Positions 1 through 7,780 of a stretch of 50,839 nt of DNA are shown here, piece after piece. The notes under the pieces are model-generated. The model worked only from the letters and a program-made list of their open reading frames with translations, was not told where the DNA came from and did no database searches. Positions within the stretch are counted from its first letter, which is position 1; every line of letters starts with the position of its first letter. The stretch is taken from positions 1-50,839 of the forward strand of contig CAUJHW010000028.1 of assembly GCA_963205005.1 (NCBI GenBank), given 5' to 3'. Position numbers and translations under genes: made by a program. This stretch comes from Pseudomonadota bacterium (GTDB lineage: Bacteria; Pseudomonadota; Alphaproteobacteria; Caulobacterales; Caulobacteraceae).

Positions 1-1
1 C

Positions 2-91
2 TGGCGGAGAGGGTGGGATTCGAACCCACGATACCCTTTCGAGTACGCCGCATTTCGAGTGCGGTACTTTCAACCACTCAGCCACCTCTCC
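2..91 (-). tRNA. tRNA-Ser (anticodon CGA)
   Basis: Read on the minus strand this is a 90-nt class II tRNA. The 5' acceptor arm GGAGAGG pairs with CCTCTCC, followed by discriminator G and an encoded CCA. The anticodon loop is CTCGAAA on a CCGCA/TGCGG stem, giving anticodon CGA, which reads UCG serine codons. A long variable arm (GTACTCGAAAGGGTAT) and a T loop with GGTTCGAATCC complete the serine-type fold. The 97 nt between it and the thioesterase gene upstream hold no clear terminator. Confidence 0.97.
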
Positions 92-188
92 GGAGCCGGC
101 ATAAACCCCCCGTGAAGGGGCCTACTGAGCGAGCGGCGGAACCTACTCATCCGACCCTCGGCGCGCAAGGGGCAGATCGCGGCTGATT

Positions 189-620
189 TCAGCGGGGGTA
201 GAGGACCATCTGGGTGCAGCGGAACGCGGCGATCACCTTGCCGGTTGTCACATTGACCGCCTCGGCGTCCCAGACCTGGGTCATCCGGCCGCCGTGCAGC
301 AGGCGCGCCTCGCAGGTGACGCGCTCGCCGACCTTCGCCGTGCCGAGGTAGTTTGCCTTGATCTCGATGGTGGTGAAGCCGCTGGCGCCCTCCGGCAGGG
401 AGGCCACGCAGCCATAGCCGCAGGCGGTGTCGGTGAGCGCCACCACCGAAGCCGCGTGCATGAAACCGTTCGGGGCCATGTGGATCTTCTCCACGGTGAA
501 GCCGCCGCTGGCGTGGCCGTTGGACACATCCGCCCACTCGATCTTCAGTTCGCCGGGCAGGGCGCCCGCCTGGCGGGCCTGGAACATCGCCGCCTGATTG
601 CCGTCGAGCATCTTCATCAC
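189..620 (-). CDS. PaaI-family hotdog-fold thioesterase
   Basis: A 143-residue single-domain protein of typical hotdog thioesterase length. The segment NGFMHAASVVALTDTACGYG (residues 51-70) matches the HGGxxxxLxDxA active-site helix of PaaI-type acyl-CoA thioesterases, with Asp64 as the likely catalytic acid. The usual HGG is degenerate (MHAA). The expected reaction is hydrolysis of an acyl- or aryl-CoA thioester in the cytosol. It is divergent from the acyl-CoA ligase gene that starts 137 bp away, so it may reset CoA pools in the same catabolic block. Substrate cannot be read from the sequence. Start choice MMKML is tentative; the second Met is equally possible. Confidence 0.85.
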   Translation of the reverse strand: MMKMLDGNQAAMFQARQAGALPGELKIEWADVSNGHASGGFTVEKIHMAPNGFMHAASVVALTDTACGYGCVASLPEGASGFTTIEIKANYLGTAKVGERVTCEARLLHGGRMTQVWDAEAVNVTTGKVIAAFRCTQMVLYPR

Positions 621-757
621 CTCTGCCTGGGTCGCCCTGAGCTAGGCGGCTGACGCCGCGAAAGCCAAGGGCGGGCGGTTGCGCCGGGTCCTGTCAGCCC
701 CGAGAGTGGGGAAAACACGCGCGGGCGCCCAGCCTGCCCTGAAGATCCCGGGAAACG

Positions 758-2230
758 ATGACCGACGGCATGATCTCTTTCGGCGCAAAGCTTGCGCAGC
801 ATGCGGCCCGACAGCCGGACAGGCCCGCCGTGACCTGCGGCGCCGAGACGGTCACCTACGCCGAGCTGCACCGGCGCTCGAACCGGATCGCCCGCGGGCT
901 GGCGGCGAAGGGGGTGAAGGCCGGCGACCTGGTCACCGTGGGCCTGCCCAACTCGGTGGGGTTCGTGGCGGCGTGCTACGGAATCTGGAAGCTGGGGGCG
1001 ACGCCGCAGCCGGTTTCGTTCCGGCTGCCGAAGGGCGAGCTGCAGGCAATCATCGAGCTGGCCCGCGCGCCCCTGGTCATCGCCGAGTTCGCGCACGAGG
1101 TGGACCGGCCGGTTGTGACCGTAGAGGACCTGCTGGCCCTGTCGGATGACGACAGAGACCTGCCCGATGCCATCCCGGCGATCTCCAAGGCGCCCACCAG
1201 CGGCGGCTCGACGGGGCGTCCGAAGCTGATCCTGGCCGGCCAGCGCGGCGTTTCCCCGGAGGACATGCCGGAGCTGCCGTTCTACCAGATCCGGCCTGGC
1301 CAGACCGTCCTGCTCCCGGCGCCGCTCTACCACAACGCTCCGTTCAGCCTGACGATGGGCGCGACCCAGGTTGGCGCGCATGTGGTGCTGACGCCGCGGT
1401 TCGACGCAGAGGGCACTCTGGCCGAAATCGCGGCGCGCAAGGCGGAGTGGCTCTACCTGGTGCCGACGATGATGAACCGGATCTGGCACCTGCCGGAGGC
1501 GGTTCGCAGCAGCTACGACATCTCCAGTGTTCACACGCTCTGGCACATGGCGGCGCCCTGCCCCGCCTGGCTGAAGGAAGCCTTCATCCACTGGATCGCC
1601 CCGGGCGAAGTGATGGAACTCTACGCCGGCACCGAAGCCCAGGCCGTGACGATCATTTCCGGCTCGGAATGGCTGACACACCGCGGGTCGGTTGGGCGGG
1701 TCGTGATCGGCGAGATGAAGGTCGTGGGGGAAAACGGCGCCGAGCTGCCCCCGGGCGAGGTGGGCGAGATCTACATGCGCCGGAGTCAGGGGTTGCCGGA
1801 AACCTACAGGTATCTCGGTGCCGATGCCCGGACCATCGCCGACGGCTGGGAGAGCCTGGGCGACCTCGGGTCGTTCGATGCCGAGGGGTATCTCTACCTG
1901 GCCGACCGGCGCACCGACATGATCCTGGTCGGCGGGTCCAACGTCTATCCGGCCGAGATCGAGGCGGCGCTGGAGGAGCATCCCGCCGTGCAGTCCTGCG
2001 CGGTGATCGGCCTGCCCGACGACGACCTGGGCGCCCGCATCCACGCGATTGTCAACGCCCGGGGCGTGGTGAGCGACGAGGACCTCAAGGCCCACCTGGC
2101 GGAGCGTCTGGTGACCTACAAGCGACCGAAGTCCTTTGAGTTCGTGGACGAGCCCGTCCGCGACGATGCCGGCAAGGTGCGCCGCACCGCGCTCCGGGAT
2201 GCGCGCATCGCCGCGGCGAAAGCGGGATGA
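758..2230 (+). CDS. Acyl-CoA ligase (ANL adenylate-forming family)
   Basis: A 490-residue class I adenylate-forming enzyme that should activate a carboxylic acid to its CoA thioester through an acyl-adenylate. The phosphate-binding loop is TSGGSTGRPK (residues 147-156). It is followed by LYAGTEAQ (A5-like), the hinge region DRRTDMILVGGSNVYP, and a C-terminal GKVRRTALRD segment carrying the usual catalytic lysine. The SGGSTGRPK form of the loop resembles, from memory, bile-acid/steroid-CoA ligases more than acetyl-CoA synthetases, hinting at a bulky substrate. It heads a run with the thiolase-like and DUF35 genes (56 bp gap to the next gene). ATG at 758 is followed by a second in-frame ATG four codons on. 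Confidence 0.88.
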   Translation: MTDGMISFGAKLAQHAARQPDRPAVTCGAETVTYAELHRRSNRIARGLAAKGVKAGDLVTVGLPNSVGFVAACYGIWKLGATPQPVSFRLPKGELQAIIELARAPLVIAEFAHEVDRPVVTVEDLLALSDDDRDLPDAIPAISKAPTSGGSTGRPKLILAGQRGVSPEDMPELPFYQIRPGQTVLLPAPLYHNAPFSLTMGATQVGAHVVLTPRFDAEGTLAEIAARKAEWLYLVPTMMNRIWHLPEAVRSSYDISSVHTLWHMAAPCPAWLKEAFIHWIAPGEVMELYAGTEAQAVTIISGSEWLTHRGSVGRVVIGEMKVVGENGAELPPGEVGEIYMRRSQGLPETYRYLGADARTIADGWESLGDLGSFDAEGYLYLADRRTDMILVGGSNVYPAEIEAALEEHPAVQSCAVIGLPDDDLGARIHAIVNARGVVSDEDLKAHLAERLVTYKRPKSFEFVDEPVRDDAGKVRRTALRDARIAAAKAG

Positions 2231-2286
2231 CAGGGCGGGGGTCGGCGCGCTAACGACCCACAACAACAGTCGGTCCGGGGAGCGCG

Positions 2287-3480
2287 ATGAGTATCAAGGG
2301 CAAGGCCTATGTGGTGGGCGCGTACGAGCATCCGACGCGCGACGCCCCCGACAAGACGACCGCGCAGCTGCACGCCGAAAGCGCCCGGGGCGCCCTGGCC
2401 GACGCAGGCCTGACCTTCGACGACGTGGACGGCTACTTCTGCGCCGGCGACGCTCCCGGGTTCGGGGCCATGTCGATGGTCGACTACATGGGCATGCGCA
2501 ATGTCCGCCACATGGACACCACCGAGACCGGTGGCTCGTCCTACATCGTCCACCTGAACCACGCCGCCCAGGCGATCGCCGCGGGCAAGTGCACGGTGGC
2601 GCTGATCACCCTCGCGGGCCGCCCGCGCAACGGCGGCAACCGTCCGGGTCCGGGCGGCGGCGGACGCCCGCCCGCGGGCCTGACCGACGGCGCGCCGGAG
2701 CAGGGCTTCGAGAGCATCTACGGCGGCTCGACCCACAACACCTACGGCATGTGCGCCATGCGCCACATGCACGAGTACGGCACCACTTCGGAACAGCTGG
2801 CCTGGATCAAGGTGGCCGCCAGCCATCACGCCCAGTGGAACGAGCATGCGTTCCTGAAGAACGTGGTGACCGTTGAGGACGTGCTGAACTCCCGCATGAT
2901 CTCCGACCCGCTGCACCTGCTGGACTGCTGCGTCGTCACCGACGGTGGCGGGGCGGTGGTGGTGACCTCGCCCGAGGTGGCCCGCAGCCTGAAGCGGCCT
3001 CTCGTTCGCCTGCTGGGCGCGGCCGAGGCGCCGAAGATGCAGATGGGCGGCAAGGGCCTGGACCTCACCCATTCGGGCGCTGTCTGGTCGGGTCCGAAGG
3101 CGTTCGAAGAGGCGGGCGTGACGCCGGCCGACATCAAGTACGCGTCGATCTACGACAGCTTCACCATCACGGTCCTGATGCAGATCGAGGACCTCGGCTT
3201 CTGCAAGAAGGGCGAGGGCGGGAAGTTCGTCGCCGACGGCAACCTGATCTCGGGCGTCGGCAAGCTGCCGTTCAACACCGACGGCGGCGGCCTCTGCAAC
3301 AACCACCCCACCAACCGGGGCGGGATCACCAAGATCATCGAGGCGGTGCGCCAGCTCCGCGGCGAGGCGCACCCGAAGGTGCAGGTGCCGAACTGCGACC
3401 TGGCCATCGCGCACGGGACCGGCGGGTCGCTGGGCGTGCGTCACGCGGCGGGAACCGCCATCATGGAACGGGAGGCCTGA
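2287..3480 (+). CDS. Thiolase-fold protein (SCP-x/Ltp type) without catalytic cysteines
   Basis: A 397-residue thiolase-superfamily protein of the lipid-transfer/SCP-x branch. The end of the fold is clear: FNTDGGGLCNNHPTNRGG (residues 329-346) and AIAHGTGGSLG (374-383). In true thiolases the nucleophile lies in a (E)xxCASG segment; here the aligned stretch is ETGGSSY (80-86) with no Cys. The second Cys (CxGGG) is replaced by HGTGG. Such proteins are non-condensing relatives; Ltp2, a retro-aldolase of steroid side-chain breakdown, is one and works with a DUF35 subunit. The DUF35 gene follows after 4 bp here, so a two-subunit complex is likely. GGGGAG lies just before the ATG. Substrate unknown. 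Confidence 0.85.
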   Translation: MSIKGKAYVVGAYEHPTRDAPDKTTAQLHAESARGALADAGLTFDDVDGYFCAGDAPGFGAMSMVDYMGMRNVRHMDTTETGGSSYIVHLNHAAQAIAAGKCTVALITLAGRPRNGGNRPGPGGGGRPPAGLTDGAPEQGFESIYGGSTHNTYGMCAMRHMHEYGTTSEQLAWIKVAASHHAQWNEHAFLKNVVTVEDVLNSRMISDPLHLLDCCVVTDGGGAVVVTSPEVARSLKRPLVRLLGAAEAPKMQMGGKGLDLTHSGAVWSGPKAFEEAGVTPADIKYASIYDSFTITVLMQIEDLGFCKKGEGGKFVADGNLISGVGKLPFNTDGGGLCNNHPTNRGGITKIIEAVRQLRGEAHPKVQVPNCDLAIAHGTGGSLGVRHAAGTAIMEREA

Positions 3481-3484
3481 TCCG

Positions 3485-3883
3485 ATGTCCGAACCGATGA
3501 CCCGGCCGATCCCGGCCCCCGCCGTCACCCTGGAATCCAAGCCGTTCTTCGACGCGGCCGCCGAGGGACGTTTCCTGATCAAGCGCTGCAACGCCTGCGG
3601 CGAGGCCCACTGGTACCCGCGCACCATCTGCCCGATCTGCCACTCGGACGACACCGTCTGGGAGGAGAGCCCGGGCGAAGGCGTGATCTACACCTACTCG
3701 GTGATGCACCGCTCGCCGACCGGCCCCTACGCCATCGGCTACGTCACGCTGAGCGAAGGCCCGGCGATGATGACCAACTTCGTCGACGTGGCGCCGGATG
3801 GCCTCTCGATCGGCATGAAGGTGAAGGTGAAGTTCCTGCCCACCGAGGGCGGCCCGCCGGTTCCGGTGTTCGCGCCGGTCTGA
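3485..3883 (+). CDS. Zn-ribbon OB-fold protein (DUF35), partner of thiolase-like protein
   Basis: A 132-residue DUF35 protein. An N-terminal helix is followed by a rubredoxin-like zinc ribbon with Cys35, Cys38, Cys49 and Cys52 (CNAC...CPIC), then an OB-fold domain containing the family-typical segments GVIYTYSVMHRSP and YAIGYVTL. DUF35 proteins commonly sit beside SCP-x-type thiolases and bind acyl-CoA or form a complex with them, as ChsH2 does with Ltp2. The start lies 5 bp after the thiolase stop, so translational coupling and complex formation are likely. All four zinc ligands are intact. Confidence 0.9.
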   Translation: MSEPMTRPIPAPAVTLESKPFFDAAAEGRFLIKRCNACGEAHWYPRTICPICHSDDTVWEESPGEGVIYTYSVMHRSPTGPYAIGYVTLSEGPAMMTNFVDVAPDGLSIGMKVKVKFLPTEGGPPVPVFAPV

Positions 3884-3897
3884 CCACACCAAGGGTG

Positions 3898-3921
3898 CGT
3901 CATCCCACGGGCGGGATGACG
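3898..3921. terminator. Hairpin between convergent genes
   Basis: A perfect 9-bp inverted repeat, CGTCATCCC and GGGATGACG, with a 6-nt loop, lies just after the DUF35 stop. It covers the last codons of the convergent P-loop kinase-like gene. No T-run follows on either strand, so a classic intrinsic terminator is not shown; it may be a transcript-end hairpin acting both ways. Confidence 0.45.
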
Positions 3922-4475
3922 GGGCTTTCCAGGCACGCCTCCGCCGCCAGTTTCGCGATCAGCGGCTCGGCCTCGCGGGGGTGGCGCAGGCGGTGTTTCA
4001 CCAGTCCCTCCAGTCGGGGCTCGGAGAACAACGCCTCGTACTGCATCCGGCGGCGGTTGAAGGTGTCCCAGGCCCAGCGGATCGGGTGCTCCGGGTGGAA
4101 CCAGCGGCGGAACAGCTCGCGGTTGCCGGTGCCGGGCCACAGTTCCCGGCCGCCGGCGGCGCGGTTGAAGCTTCGCCAGATTACCCGGCGCATGACCACT
4201 GCCCGCGGGTAGTCCAGCCAGACGATGTGGGTGGCGCGGGACAGGGTGCGGGTCATGGCCAGGCGGTAGTTGCCGTCGACCACCCAGCGCTCGGCGGCGA
4301 TGGCCCCGTCGACGCGGCGGACGAAGTCTTCCGGGTCCTTGTTCGAGCGGTCGAACCAGCCCGGACCCCAGTTCAGGGCGTCGAGCTCGATGCGCGTCAG
4401 GTCGCAGGCGGCGGAGAGCCGCCGGCCGAAGGTCGACTTGCCCGACCCCGAACTGCCGATGACCACCACGCGCAT
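3900..4475 (-). CDS. P-loop NTPase, adenylate-kinase-like (FlaR/topology-modulation-like)
   Basis: A 191-residue P-loop protein. The Walker A motif GSSGSGKS begins at residue 7, followed by an acceptor-type segment RIELDALNW and the WVVDGNY and WLDYPRAVVMRR segments typical of small kinase-like proteins annotated as adenylate kinase or DNA topology modulation protein (FlaR-like). It probably phosphorylates a small molecule or nucleotide; the substrate is unknown. The gene is convergent with DUF35, and its last codons form the hairpin described separately. It ends 7 bp after the CoA-transferase stop upstream, so both are probably cotranscribed. No membrane segment or second domain is visible. 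Confidence 0.75.
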   Translation of the reverse strand: MRVVVIGSSGSGKSTFGRRLSAACDLTRIELDALNWGPGWFDRSNKDPEDFVRRVDGAIAAERWVVDGNYRLAMTRTLSRATHIVWLDYPRAVVMRRVIWRSFNRAAGGRELWPGTGNRELFRRWFHPEHPIRWAWDTFNRRRMQYEALFSEPRLEGLVKHRLRHPREAEPLIAKLAAEACLESPVIPPVG

Positions 4476-4482
4476 CGTGAGC

Positions 4483-5718
4483 TCACGCCTCGTCTTCCCC
4501 GGCCACCTCGGCCAGGATCTCGTCGGTATGCTCGCCCAGCTTCGGCGGGTGGCGGCGGATGTTGCTGGGCGACTTCGAGAATTTCACCGGCGGCTTCATC
4601 AGCCGGTAGGCGCCGAGCTCGGGGTGATCGTAGGTCTCGAAGAACCCGACCGCCTCCAGGTGCGGGTCATGGTCGAGGTCGTCCAGGGTGTTGGTCTTCA
4701 CCACCGGGATCGACAGCGGCTTGAGGATGTCCAGCCACTCCTGGGTGGTTTTGGTGGCCGCCGCCTGCTCGATCATGCCGTACAGCTCGCGGGTATGTTT
4801 CGCGCGGGTGGAATAGTCGGCGAAACGCGGGTCGGACTTCACCGCCTCGCCGAAGCCGGCGGCGTCGAAGAACTGGTCCCACTGTTTGTCGGTGTAGGGC
4901 AGCAGGCCGATGTAGCCATCCTTCGTCCTGAAGGGCTTTCGGTTCGGATTGACCACCCGCTGGTAGCCCCACTGTCCGGTCGGCGGCTGGTAGGTGTGGT
5001 CGTAAAGGTGCTCGACCAGCAGGAAGCTCGTCACGCACTCGAACATCGGCACCTCGACGAACTGGCCCTCGCCGGTCCGCGCCTTGTGCAGCAGGGCCGC
5101 GGTGACGGCCTGGGAGAAGAACAGGCCCGAGACCTTGTCGGCGACCAGGGTGGGCAGGATGCGCGGGACCGGATTGCCGTCGGTGCGCGGCAGGATGTCG
5201 GCCATGCCCGAGGCCGACTGGATCAGGTCGTCATAGGCCGGCTCGCCACCGTACGGGCCGTCCGAGCCGTAGCCGGCGGCGTGGACGTAGACGATGTCGG
5301 GCCGGATGGCGGCCACGTCCTCGTAGCCCAGGCCCAGGCGCTTCATGCCCTCGTAGCGGACCGAGGTGGTCAGCACGTCGCAGCTCTTGATCAGGCGCCT
5401 GAGGGCGCGCTTGCCGGCCTGGGATTTCAGGTCGAGCAGGATCGAGCGCTTGTTGCGGTTGATGGTCAGGAAGATCGGCCCCATGCCATGGGGCGCGCCC
5501 TCGGGCATGTGCCCGGCCCAGCGCATGATGTCGCCGCCGTCGCCGCGGCCGGAGCCGGGGTCTTCCAGCTTGATCACGTCGGCGCCCTGGTCGGCCAGGA
5601 TCTGGACGCCATAGGCGCCGTTGACCACGCTGGTCATGTCCAGGATGCGGATGCCGCTGAGCGGCCCGGTGGGCCTGTCGGCCAGGGTCCTGGTCCTCGG
5701 CCGCTTGGCTTCCGTCAC
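4483..5718 (-). CDS. Family III (CaiB/BaiF) CoA-transferase
   Basis: A 411-residue family III CoA-transferase, which moves CoA between carboxylates. Hallmarks are GIRILDMTSVVNGAYG near the N-terminus, the NRNKRSILLDL segment at about residues 86-96, the YDDLIQSASG segment that should carry the catalytic Asp, and the C-terminal KFSKSP. The start is a GTG at 5718: protein similarity begins there, and a GGGGAG ribosome site lies 8 bp upstream on the minus strand. The reading frame stays open far upstream only because of GC bias. It is divergent from an acyl-CoA dehydrogenase 72 bp away, which suggests a shared control region and pathway. It might activate the acid handled by that dehydrogenase. 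Confidence 0.9.
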   Translation of the reverse strand: MTEAKRPRTRTLADRPTGPLSGIRILDMTSVVNGAYGVQILADQGADVIKLEDPGSGRGDGGDIMRWAGHMPEGAPHGMGPIFLTINRNKRSILLDLKSQAGKRALRRLIKSCDVLTTSVRYEGMKRLGLGYEDVAAIRPDIVYVHAAGYGSDGPYGGEPAYDDLIQSASGMADILPRTDGNPVPRILPTLVADKVSGLFFSQAVTAALLHKARTGEGQFVEVPMFECVTSFLLVEHLYDHTYQPPTGQWGYQRVVNPNRKPFRTKDGYIGLLPYTDKQWDQFFDAAGFGEAVKSDPRFADYSTRAKHTRELYGMIEQAAATKTTQEWLDILKPLSIPVVKTNTLDDLDHDPHLEAVGFFETYDHPELGAYRLMKPPVKFSKSPSNIRRHPPKLGEHTDEILAEVAGEDEA

Positions 5719-5734
5719 GTTATAGCTCCCCTCA

Positions 5735-5780
5735 CTGCGTCGCGTCGTTATGATGCGCGCAACAACAGCAAATGACGCAG
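5735..5780. promoter_or_regulatory. Divergent promoter region with spaced inverted repeat
   Basis: The 72-bp gap between the CoA-transferase and acyl-CoA dehydrogenase starts holds CTGCGTC (5735-5741) and its exact complement GACGCAG (5774-5780), 32 bp apart. This could be a pair of operator half-sites, but the arms are short. No regulator gene is adjacent. Confidence 0.25.
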
Positions 5781-5790
5781 GGGGAAGCCA

Positions 5791-6957
5791 GTGGACTTCG
5801 AGCTCGCCGAAGAGCACCGGATGCTCAAGGACCTGGTGCAGAAGTTCGTCCGCGACGAACTGCTGCCCCTGGAAGCCCAGGTCATGCAGAACGAGGCCGA
5901 GGGCCGGGGCCTGAGCATTGGGGCCGCCGAGCATGCCCGCCTCGACGCCAGGGCCCACGAGCTGGGCCTGTTCGGCCTGGACGCGCCTGAGGATGTCGGC
6001 GGCTCCGACCTGCCGATGCTGGCCATGGTCGGCGTCGAGGAGGAGATGGGCAAGTGCATGACGCCCTACACCCTGCCGCCGGACAGCCCGAACCTGCGGA
6101 TGTTGATGGCGACGGTGAACGAGCGCCAGCGCGAGGCCTACCTGGCCCCCTATGTCGCCGGCAAGGTCAGCTCGGCGATCGGGATTTCGGAGCCCGGCGC
6201 GGGCTCCGACCCGGCCGGCATGACCACCTTTGCCGTGCGCGACGGCGACGACTGGGTGATCAACGGCCGGAAGATCTGGATCACGCGGGCCGCCGAGTCC
6301 GACTTCACCATCCTGATGGCGGTGACCGACAAACAGAAAGGCGCGCGCGGCGGCATGTCGGCCTTCCTGGTCGACCGTGACACCCCCGGGTTCAACATCC
6401 TGCGCCGCATCCCGATGCTGGGCGGTCAGTACAGCTACGAGATCGCGCTGGAGGACTGCCGTGTCCCGGGCTGGAAGCTGCTGGGCCAGGAAGGCGCGGG
6501 CTTCGCGCCCATGCAGGTGCGACTGGGCACCCGGCGGATCCAGATGGCGGCCTGGTCGGTGGGCATGGCCCAGCGGGCCCTGGACATGGTCATCGAGTAC
6601 GCCCCGCAGCGGAAGACCTTCGGACTGCCGCTTTCGGAACGCCAGGCGATCCAGTTCTGGGTGGCCGAGGCGGCGACCAAGATCCACGCCACCCGGCTGA
6701 TGACCTACGACTGCGCCTGGAAGCAGGACAACGGCCGCGACGTGCGCTCCGAGATCAGCATGATCAAGTGGTTCGCCACCGAGATGGCCTATGAGACGGT
6801 CGACCGGGCCATGCAGGCCTTCGGCGCCATGGGCATGACCAAGGAGCTGCCCCTGCAGCTGATGCAGGCCAAGCTCCGCACCATGCGGATTTATGACGGC
6901 CCCACCGAAGTGCATAAGTGGGTGGTGGCGAGAAACCTGTTGGGGACGAGACGATGA
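5791..6957 (+). CDS. Acyl-CoA dehydrogenase family protein
   Basis: A 388-residue FAD-dependent acyl-CoA dehydrogenase. The family signature SEPGAGSDPAG lies near residue 133, the FAD-contacting ITRA region follows, and the C-terminal helix reads RIYDGPTEVHKW (366-377). In medium-chain dehydrogenases the catalytic Glu lies in IYEG; here the position is Asp369 (YDG), as in ACAD10/11-like subfamilies that accept unusual acyl-CoAs. It uses a GTG start at 5791 with GGGGGAAG just upstream. Its stop overlaps the crotonase-fold gene (ATGA). Expected reaction: alpha,beta-desaturation of an acyl-CoA, with electrons passing to ETF. Confidence 0.92.
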   Translation: MDFELAEEHRMLKDLVQKFVRDELLPLEAQVMQNEAEGRGLSIGAAEHARLDARAHELGLFGLDAPEDVGGSDLPMLAMVGVEEEMGKCMTPYTLPPDSPNLRMLMATVNERQREAYLAPYVAGKVSSAIGISEPGAGSDPAGMTTFAVRDGDDWVINGRKIWITRAAESDFTILMAVTDKQKGARGGMSAFLVDRDTPGFNILRRIPMLGGQYSYEIALEDCRVPGWKLLGQEGAGFAPMQVRLGTRRIQMAAWSVGMAQRALDMVIEYAPQRKTFGLPLSERQAIQFWVAEAATKIHATRLMTYDCAWKQDNGRDVRSEISMIKWFATEMAYETVDRAMQAFGAMGMTKELPLQLMQAKLRTMRIYDGPTEVHKWVVARNLLGTRR

Positions 6958-7736
6958 AGCCAGTCTGGGGCGAGAACGTGAAGGTCGCGATGGTGGGCCA
7001 CGTGGCCGTGGTCACCTTCGACCGGCCGCCGAACAACCACGTGTCGGTCGACATGATGCGCGACCTGGCCGACTGCCTGGAAGCCGTCGACGCCGGCCGG
7101 CAGGCCCGCGCCATCGTGCTGCAGGCCGAGGGCAAGAACTTCTGCGCCGGGGCCGACTTCACCACCCCGGGCGACAGCGTCGCCGGCGGGATGGGCGGCA
7201 TCTCCGAGCTCTACAACCAGGCCGTCCGGCTGTTCTCCATCGAGACCACCATTGTCGCCGCCGTTCAGGGCGCGGCGGTGGGCGCGGGCCTGGGTCTGGC
7301 GCTGGTGGCCGACTTCCGGGTCGCCTCGCCGGACGCGAAGTTCTCGGCCAACTTCGTCAAGCTGGGCTTCCATCCGGGCTTCGGCCTGACCCACACCCTG
7401 CCGCGCGCGATCGGCGCCCACCGCGCCTCGCTGATGTTCCTCACGGGACGCCGGGTGAAGGCGCAGGAAGGCCTGCCCTGGGGTCTGGTTGACGAGGTCG
7501 CCCCGCTGGAGGACCTGCGTGAGGCCGCCCTGCGGCTGGCGACCGAGATCGCCGAGAACGCGCCGCTGGCGCTGCTGGCCACGCGGCGCACCATGCGCGG
7601 CGAGCTCGCCGCCGCGGTCCGCAACCAGACCGCCCACGAGCACATCCAGCAGACCGCGCTGCGGGCCACCGACGACTTCAACGAGGGCGTCCAGTCCGTG
7701 GCCGAACGCCGGCCGGGGAATTTCACCTGGAGCTAG
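6954..7736 (+). CDS. Enoyl-CoA hydratase/isomerase family protein (crotonase fold)
   Basis: A 260-residue crotonase-fold protein. The oxyanion-hole segments NFCAGADF (62-69) and GAAVGAGLGLALVADFRVA (107-125) are clear, as is LGFHPGFGLTHTLPRAIG (137-154). By alignment, both catalytic glutamates of enoyl-CoA hydratase (Glu144 and Glu164 in rat) are replaced, by about Gly114 and Phe134, so simple hydration is doubtful. Isomerase, thioesterase or C-C bond chemistry is possible. The start is the ATG overlapping the dehydrogenase stop (ATGA), preferred over a GTG 36 bp upstream because the protein begins normally here. Coupled translation with the dehydrogenase implies consecutive steps. Confidence 0.88.
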   Translation: MKPVWGENVKVAMVGHVAVVTFDRPPNNHVSVDMMRDLADCLEAVDAGRQARAIVLQAEGKNFCAGADFTTPGDSVAGGMGGISELYNQAVRLFSIETTIVAAVQGAAVGAGLGLALVADFRVASPDAKFSANFVKLGFHPGFGLTHTLPRAIGAHRASLMFLTGRRVKAQEGLPWGLVDEVAPLEDLREAALRLATEIAENAPLALLATRRTMRGELAAAVRNQTAHEHIQQTALRATDDFNEGVQSVAERRPGNFTWS

Positions 7737-7780
7737 GCTGACATACGGCGCCGTCTCGGGACGGCGCGAGGAGGGGGGAA

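Noticed and set aside
105..125. Hairpin between the thioesterase gene and tRNA-Ser
   Set aside because: Only a 4-bp C/G stem with a short T stretch; too weak to call a terminator.
617..2266. A long minus-strand open frame (549 codons) opposite the acyl-CoA ligase gene
   Set aside because: It is antisense to a clearly conserved enzyme, its translation is His/Arg/Gly-rich without any family motif, and such frames are common in GC-rich DNA.
5719..6915. Upstream extension of the CoA-transferase frame through the dehydrogenase gene
   Set aside because: The extension is antisense to the dehydrogenase; a GTG with a good ribosome site at 5718 starts the conserved protein.
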